Positions 59,679-64,000 of a stretch of DNA of 64,000 bases are shown piece after piece (position 1 is the stretch's first letter; each line of letters starts with the position of its first letter). Origin of the DNA: Comamonadaceae bacterium. GTDB taxonomy: Bacteria > Pseudomonadota > Gammaproteobacteria > Burkholderiales > Burkholderiaceae_C. The notes under the pieces are model-generated. The model was given only the letters and a program-made list of their open reading frames with translations, was not told the DNA's origin and made no database searches. The stretch is from assembly GCA_947447355.1 (NCBI GenBank), contig CANFJF010000003.1:1-64000 (forward strand), written 5' to 3'. The translations under genes and the position numbers were made by a program.

Positions 59679-61922
59679 ATGAACACCCCCGCTGAAGATA
59701 AAGAGCGCCGCACCGCTGAAGTTGCAAGGCTCGCCCTAGAGGCGCGGTTTTTGGAGCTGGCTGAAAACACCAACGATGTGTATTACAGCCGCGATGGTGC
59801 GACTGGCGCTTTGCTTTACATCAGCCCGGCTTACGAACGGCTGTGGGGCCTGAGTTGTGAAAGCCTCTATGCCAGTCCTGACTCTTATCTTGACTCCGTG
59901 CATCCAGAGGACCGCGAGGCAGCGGTGGCGGCTTTCAAGGCCAACCTTGGCGGCTTGGCGACCGAGCGAGAATACCGGCTCATGTTGCCCAGCGGTGAAG
60001 TTCTCTGGGTGCGAGACTATGGTCATCCCGTTTTAGGGGAGGACGGCCGGGTCGAACGGGTGGTGGGTGTGGTGCATGACATCACTTTCCGCAAGCGGGC
60101 TGACGCCGCACTGGCCAGTACGGCGCGGGCGCTGGAAATGCTCAGCTTGTGCAATCGTGCCTTGACGCGCATGGGTAACGAGCAAAAGTTGCTGGCAGAA
60201 GTTTGCCGCTTGGCCGTCGAAGTCGGCGGCTACCACATGGCATGGGTCGGTTATGCCCGTGAAGACGAAGAGCGCAGCATTGAACCTATGGCCTATGCGG
60301 GTCATGAGGCCGGCTTTTTGTCGTCGACTTGGCTGAGTTGGGCGAATGAGCCGATCGGTACTTTTGGACCGGTTGGTGACGCTATTCGGCGGCGCGAGGT
60401 GAGTGAACATCACAATTTGACGTCGCTCCCCAACAATGTGCAGTGGGCCCAAGAGGCGATACAGCGTGGATATCGCAGTATTCTCACCGTGCCTTTGGCT
60501 TATGCCGATCAGACGTTCGGCATGCTGGCGCTTTATTCGACCATCGAACTTCCTGCCCGGTCTGAAGAGGTGCTGTTGCTACAGGAGCTGGCCAACAACC
60601 TGGCTTTCGGTATTGACAGCATCCGTGCGCGCCATTGGCGAGATCAACTCGAAGCGGCTATTTCTAAGGTGGCCGCTGGTGTGTCGGTGCAGGGCGGCAG
60701 CAATTTTTTTGAACATTTGGTGCGCAACATGGCTGACGCACTGGGCGCTCAAGCCGCTTTTGTGACGCGTGCCCTGCCCGGCGAACCATTGATGGCGCGC
60801 CGTGTGGCGGGCATCGTGGAGGGTGAATTGGTTGACGGTTTTGACTACCCGGTGTCACTGTCGCCCTGTCGCGAACTGATTGACGAGGTCAGTGTGACGT
60901 TGTCAAAAAACGTGCACTACCTTTACCCTGAAGTTCAGGCTATTTTTGGCATCCACGCGGAAGCGTATGTCGGTCACCGGCTTGAGAATTCTTCTGGTGA
61001 ATTTGCGGGCATGTTGTTTGTGATGTTTCACGAGCCACTCAAACAGACGGCTTTGATGGTCTCGACGCTACAAATATTTGCAGCGCGAGCCTCTGCTGAG
61101 CTGAAACGACTGCAGTCCGATTTGGAAATCCGTAATCTGAACGCCAGCTTGGAAGAGCGGGTTCAGCAGCGCACGGCCCAGCTCAAGTCGGCCAACGAAG
61201 AGTTAGAGTCTTTTTGCTATTCGGTCTCGCATGATCTGCGCTCCCCCTTGAGCGCGGTGGACGGTTTTGCCAGCTTGCTCGAGCAGTCAGTTGAGGCTTT
61301 GCCGGAACCGATGGCCAAAAAAGGACAGCATTACCTTCACCGTGTGCGTGCCGGCGTGGTGCAAATGGGCGAATTGATTGATGCGTTGTTATCGCTCGCC
61401 CGCTTGGCGCGTGCGCCCTTGCGCCATGACCAAGTCGACCTCAGTGACTTGGCGAACAATGTGCTGGTCTTTTTGCGTGAGCGGGATCCGGCGCGTGTGG
61501 TGGAGGCACAAGTCGAGCCCGGGCTTACGGCCACGGGTGACCATCGCCTGCTGCGCCAAGTGCTCGACAACTTGTTGGGCAACGCCTGGAAGTTCAGCGC
61601 CGGTCAAGCAGTGGCACACATCACCTTTGGCTCTGAGATCGACGCCCATGGGGACTTGGTTTATTTTGTGCGTGACAACGGCGCGGGTTTCAACATGGCG
61701 TATTCGCAAAAACTCTTCGGTCCGTTCCAGCGGTTGCACTCGCCATCTGAGTTTGAGGGCACCGGCATTGGTTTGGCTTTTGTGCAGCGCATCATCTCGC
61801 GGCATGGTGGGCGTATCTGGGCTGAGTCAGCGCCAGGCCAAGGCGCCACGTTTCGTTTCACGCTGGGGCATCTCGACCCGAACGAGTCAGGGGCTGAAAC
61901 CTTCACGCCCGAACGGGCCTAA
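59679..61922 (+). CDS. soluble PAS-GAF sensor histidine kinase
   Basis: 747 residues from the ATG at 59679; an ATG at 59577 would add a hydrophobic N-terminus. A PAS domain with PAC motif (about 25-145, REYRLMLPSGEVLWVRDYG) is followed by a GAF domain (about 160-305), a second GAF-like region (about 325-480) and a coiled coil. The HisKA box SVSHDLRSPLSAV has the phosphorylated His518, and the ATPase has N, G1 (DNGAGFN) and G2 (GTGIGLAFV) boxes. No membrane segment in the main body and no receiver domain, so it senses a cytoplasmic signal and acts on an unlinked regulator. Confidence 0.9.
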   Translation: MNTPAEDKERRTAEVARLALEARFLELAENTNDVYYSRDGATGALLYISPAYERLWGLSCESLYASPDSYLDSVHPEDREAAVAAFKANLGGLATEREYRLMLPSGEVLWVRDYGHPVLGEDGRVERVVGVVHDITFRKRADAALASTARALEMLSLCNRALTRMGNEQKLLAEVCRLAVEVGGYHMAWVGYAREDEERSIEPMAYAGHEAGFLSSTWLSWANEPIGTFGPVGDAIRRREVSEHHNLTSLPNNVQWAQEAIQRGYRSILTVPLAYADQTFGMLALYSTIELPARSEEVLLLQELANNLAFGIDSIRARHWRDQLEAAISKVAAGVSVQGGSNFFEHLVRNMADALGAQAAFVTRALPGEPLMARRVAGIVEGELVDGFDYPVSLSPCRELIDEVSVTLSKNVHYLYPEVQAIFGIHAEAYVGHRLENSSGEFAGMLFVMFHEPLKQTALMVSTLQIFAARASAELKRLQSDLEIRNLNASLEERVQQRTAQLKSANEELESFCYSVSHDLRSPLSAVDGFASLLEQSVEALPEPMAKKGQHYLHRVRAGVVQMGELIDALLSLARLARAPLRHDQVDLSDLANNVLVFLRERDPARVVEAQVEPGLTATGDHRLLRQVLDNLLGNAWKFSAGQAVAHITFGSEIDAHGDLVYFVRDNGAGFNMAYSQKLFGPFQRLHSPSEFEGTGIGLAFVQRIISRHGGRIWAESAPGQGATFRFTLGHLDPNESGAETFTPERA

Positions 61923-62014
61923 CTGATGAGTCACAAAATATGTGTACTGGCTATTCTTTGGGCGTAATCCCCAGAAAATAGACGGGCTGAAATCACTGAC
62001 GCTAAAATCTGCCC

Positions 62015-62665
62015 ATGGCCTCATCACTGTCTTCTCGTCTTGGCGCAAACAACGCCATCGCCGCGCCCGTCAAGGTGTCTTTCAAGGCGCAGATGCTGCA
62101 GGCCCGGGAGGACGCCATCGTTGAAGCCGTGAACCGGCTGCTGGCTGAAAAAGGCTTTGATTTGATGACCGTTGACGAGGTCGCCGCTGAAGTCGGTATC
62201 GCCAAGGCCAGCCTTTACAAGCACTTTCCCAGCAAGGAAGACCTCGCTGCCGCCGCCATGGTCCGGGTGTTGGCGCGGGCCAAGGTCTTGTTGGCCAGCT
62301 TGCCAGCCAACGCAAGGCCCATTGACCAACTCAAGGCGGTGGTGCGCTGGATGATGCGTTTGCAACTGGCGGGTGAAATGCCGTCCTTGCCAAGTCAAAA
62401 TTCCAGCCTGAGGGCTAATTTGATGGCCAATCGGGCCTATTTGGACGGCCTGCTTCAGGTCAGTGACCACATTGGTGGCTGGATTGAAGCGGCACAAGCC
62501 GACGGCAGTTTGAACCCGGCTTTGCCCCCCATTTTGGTGCTGTACACCGTGTATTCGCGGGCTTGCGATCCAGTGCTCGAATTCATGCAATCGAGTGGCC
62601 AGCACACCGATGAAGAGATCGTCGAGTTCGTGGTGACCACCTGCTTTGACGGTTTGCGTCATTAG
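62015..62665 (+). CDS. TetR-family transcriptional regulator
   Basis: 216 residues. The TetR DNA-binding domain (about 30-75) contains REDAIVEAVNRLLAEKGFDLMTVDEVAAEVGIAKASLYKHFPSKEDL in successive segments, followed by a ligand-binding helical domain. Its target is unknown; neighbours are the histidine kinase and the convergent fasciclin gene. Confidence 0.91.
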   Translation: MASSLSSRLGANNAIAAPVKVSFKAQMLQAREDAIVEAVNRLLAEKGFDLMTVDEVAAEVGIAKASLYKHFPSKEDLAAAAMVRVLARAKVLLASLPANARPIDQLKAVVRWMMRLQLAGEMPSLPSQNSSLRANLMANRAYLDGLLQVSDHIGGWIEAAQADGSLNPALPPILVLYTVYSRACDPVLEFMQSSGQHTDEEIVEFVVTTCFDGLRH

Positions 62666-62717
62666 ACGCTCATTGGTTTGAGACGTTTCAAGCGTTGAAG
62701 CGTGCACGTCTTGGGCA

Positions 62718-62752
62718 GACGGGACCTGCAGGCCCCGTCAATTTCCCTTTTT
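62718..62752. terminator. bidirectional terminator between tetR-like and fasciclin genes
   Basis: ACGGG-CCTGCAGG-CCCGT forms a strong hairpin at 62719-62738, with CAATTTCCCTTTTT downstream on the plus strand. It lies in the gap between the convergent stops at 62665 and 62751. Confidence 0.65.
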
Positions 62753-63206
62753 ACTTGGGCATGATGACCGTGTCAACAGCGTGGATCACACCGTTGTCGG
62801 CCGCCACATCTGCCGCCACGACCTTGGCACCGTTCACAGTGACGCCGCCCATGGTAGCCAGCGTCAGGTTGCCGCCTTGCACGGTCTTGACGTTACCGGC
62901 TTTGACGTCTTTGGCCATGACTTTGCCAGGGACCACGTGGTAGGTCAGCACTTTGGTCAGCGCGGCTTTGTCTTTCAGTAGCGCGTCCAGATCGGCTTTT
63001 GGGATCTTGGCAAAGGCTGCGTCAGTGGGTGCAAACACCGTGAACGGGCCTGGGCCCTTGAGTGTGTCGACCAAGCCGGCAGCCTTGACCGCGGTCACCA
63101 AGGTTTTGAAATTGCCTGCGCTGACGGCGGTGTCCACGATGTCGGCAGCTTGTGCAGAAAAGACAGCGCTGGCGCTCAGTGTCAAGGCGATGAGTGATTT
63201 TTTCAT
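62751..63206 (-). CDS. secreted fasciclin-domain protein
   Basis: 151 residues from the ATG at 63206 ([20 protein letters not shown], a clear signal peptide). One fasciclin (FAS1) domain follows, with [15 protein letters not shown] and the H2 motif [14 protein letters not shown]1 proteins mediate adhesion or surface interactions; the bacterial role is often unclear. An upstream in-frame ATG (MESPMKKS) is possible. Confidence 0.92.
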   Translation of the reverse strand: MKKSLIALTLSASAVFSAQAADIVDTAVSAGNFKTLVTAVKAAGLVDTLKGPGPFTVFAPTDAAFAKIPKADLDALLKDKAALTKVLTYHVVPGKVMAKDVKAGNVKTVQGGNLTLATMGGVTVNGAKVVAADVAADNGVIHAVDTVIMPK

Positions 63207-63388
63207 GGGTGACTCCATTGGGTTGAAAGTAAGCACCAAAGGTGTGGTGCAACCCCAATGTAATCCATAGTAGTATCAATATGAACTAAATGGTCATTAA
63301 CGAGACTGTTCGGTAATCAATTGAAGGCGGCCGAATTCACGCTATTGAGCCTCGGGATTTCTCTGTTGAGATGCACTTTTGGGTTTGC

Positions 63389-64000
63389 TCAAATGCGAAT
63401 CAACAGGTCCGGTCGATAGCTTTTTTGCTCACCTTTGTGTGCATACCCCAGTGGGTTGGCGACCACGTGACAGCCTTGGCTCAGATAGTCTTGCGGGCAG
63501 TGCAAGTGACCATGCAGCCACAGTTGTGCCGATGGCAGTAAGTCATCGAGGGCATTGCAAAAGCCGGCGGTTCCTGGCGTCAGCCCATAACGCGGATCTG
63601 CACTAAGGAGGCTAGGAGCGAAGTGAGTGACAACTACAGTTGAGCCGTCAAAAGGTTGAGCCAACGCTTCGCGCAACCAAGTCTGGCTTTGCAAGCCGAG
63701 CTCGCGAACCGCTGTGGCCAGCATCGGTTCGCCGCCGTGAAGCGAATGGTTTTTGCGCAAGTAATAATTCGCCGCCCGAAAAGCCTTGTCGCGGCCCGAC
63801 AGCGACGCGGTCAGTGAGTCGCCGTTCAGCGCATCAAAATCCGTCCAAAGCGTGCAACCCATAAAGCGCACGCCTTGAAGAATGACGCTTTGCTGCTCAA
63901 GCCAAATCAACCCCCAGCGTTCGCAGGCGGATCGCAGGCGACGCGTTGCCTCCTCGAATTCCTGACCGTCGTATTCATGATTGCCTGGAATAAACAACAC
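63389..64000 (-). CDS. metallophosphoesterase, 5' part outside window
   Basis: At least 203 residues of the C-terminal part of a calcineurin-like phosphoesterase. Metal-binding motifs GNHEYD, THFAPS and HGHLH are visible in order; the earlier DxH and GDxxD motifs lie beyond the window edge. It probably hydrolyses phosphodiester or phosphomonoester bonds with two metal ions. The 180-base gap to the fasciclin gene holds that gene's promoter. Confidence 0.88.
   Translation of the reverse strand: MLFIPGNHEYDGQEFEEATRRLRSACERWGLIWLEQQSVILQGVRFMGCTLWTDFDALNGDSLTASLSGRDKAFRAANYYLRKNHSLHGGEPMLATAVRELGLQSQTWLREALAQPFDGSTVVVTHFAPSLLSADPRYGLTPGTAGFCNALDDLLPSAQLWLHGHLHCPQDYLSQGCHVVANPLGYAHKGEQKSYRPDLLIRI

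Overview
The window is a contiguous piece of a betaproteobacterial chromosome spanning the replication origin. Gene order and protein sequences point to the family Comamonadaceae (Rhodoferax/Polaromonas-like): rpmH-rnpA-yidD-yidC-mnmE on the minus strand faces dnaA-dnaN-gyrB on the plus strand, and there are a BktB-type thiolase, a PHB-depolymerase-like esterase and a kdsD-kdsC-lptC cluster. Base composition is moderately GC-rich. I recognise no tRNA, rRNA, CRISPR array, prophage or transposase gene.

Left of the origin (1-21.4 kb): an edge-truncated FAD monooxygenase, a 1-Cys peroxiredoxin, a LysR regulator, an M20 peptidase, a DUF1439 lipoprotein and a SulP permease. Next come metXW, with a repeat-derived in-frame insert in metX and a terminator hairpin directly before its start, and a GDT1/UPF0016 manganese exporter behind a yybP-ykoY riboswitch. 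Then follow amtB with a sigma-54-type promoter, a glycine-rich RRM protein, kdsD-kdsC-lptC, a Kef-type antiporter, apt, mnmE, yidC, yidD, rnpA and rpmH. DnaA boxes lie between rpmH and dnaA, and one more lies between dnaA and dnaN.

Right of the origin (22-44 kb): dnaA, dnaN, gyrB and a zinc-ribbon gene; the minCDE operon; an EEP nuclease; NnrU; and a Spy-like protein. An intact-looking TPP riboswitch stands in front of a heavily deleted thiC pseudogene. A copper island (copZ-cueR diverging from copA) has two MerR-type operators with 19-bp spacers, one of which predicts a leaderless copA mRNA. After it come an Old Yellow Enzyme, bktB, a Cho-type nuclease, a CHRD protein, sodC, an SDR and a photolyase homologue whose domains look circularly permuted.

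44-51 kb is the segregation and tRNA-modification cluster: a VapBC-like pair, mnmG, rsmG, a LysE exporter, parA, an RBBP9-like hydrolase and parB. Two parS sites sit inside mnmG and rsmG. The last 13 kb hold a GlcD-like FAD oxidase, a PduO-type cobalamin adenosyltransferase, a HlyD-FtsX-ATPase exporter operon, a conserved hypothetical protein, a flavin reductase, the depolymerase-like esterase, a soluble PAS/GAF histidine kinase, a TetR regulator, a fasciclin protein and an edge-truncated metallophosphoesterase.

The most unusual items are the thiC remnant under a preserved riboswitch, the repeat embedded in metX together with its hairpin leader, the apparently permuted photolyase, and the leaderless-copA promoter architecture. 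I did not find a clearly new multi-gene system.
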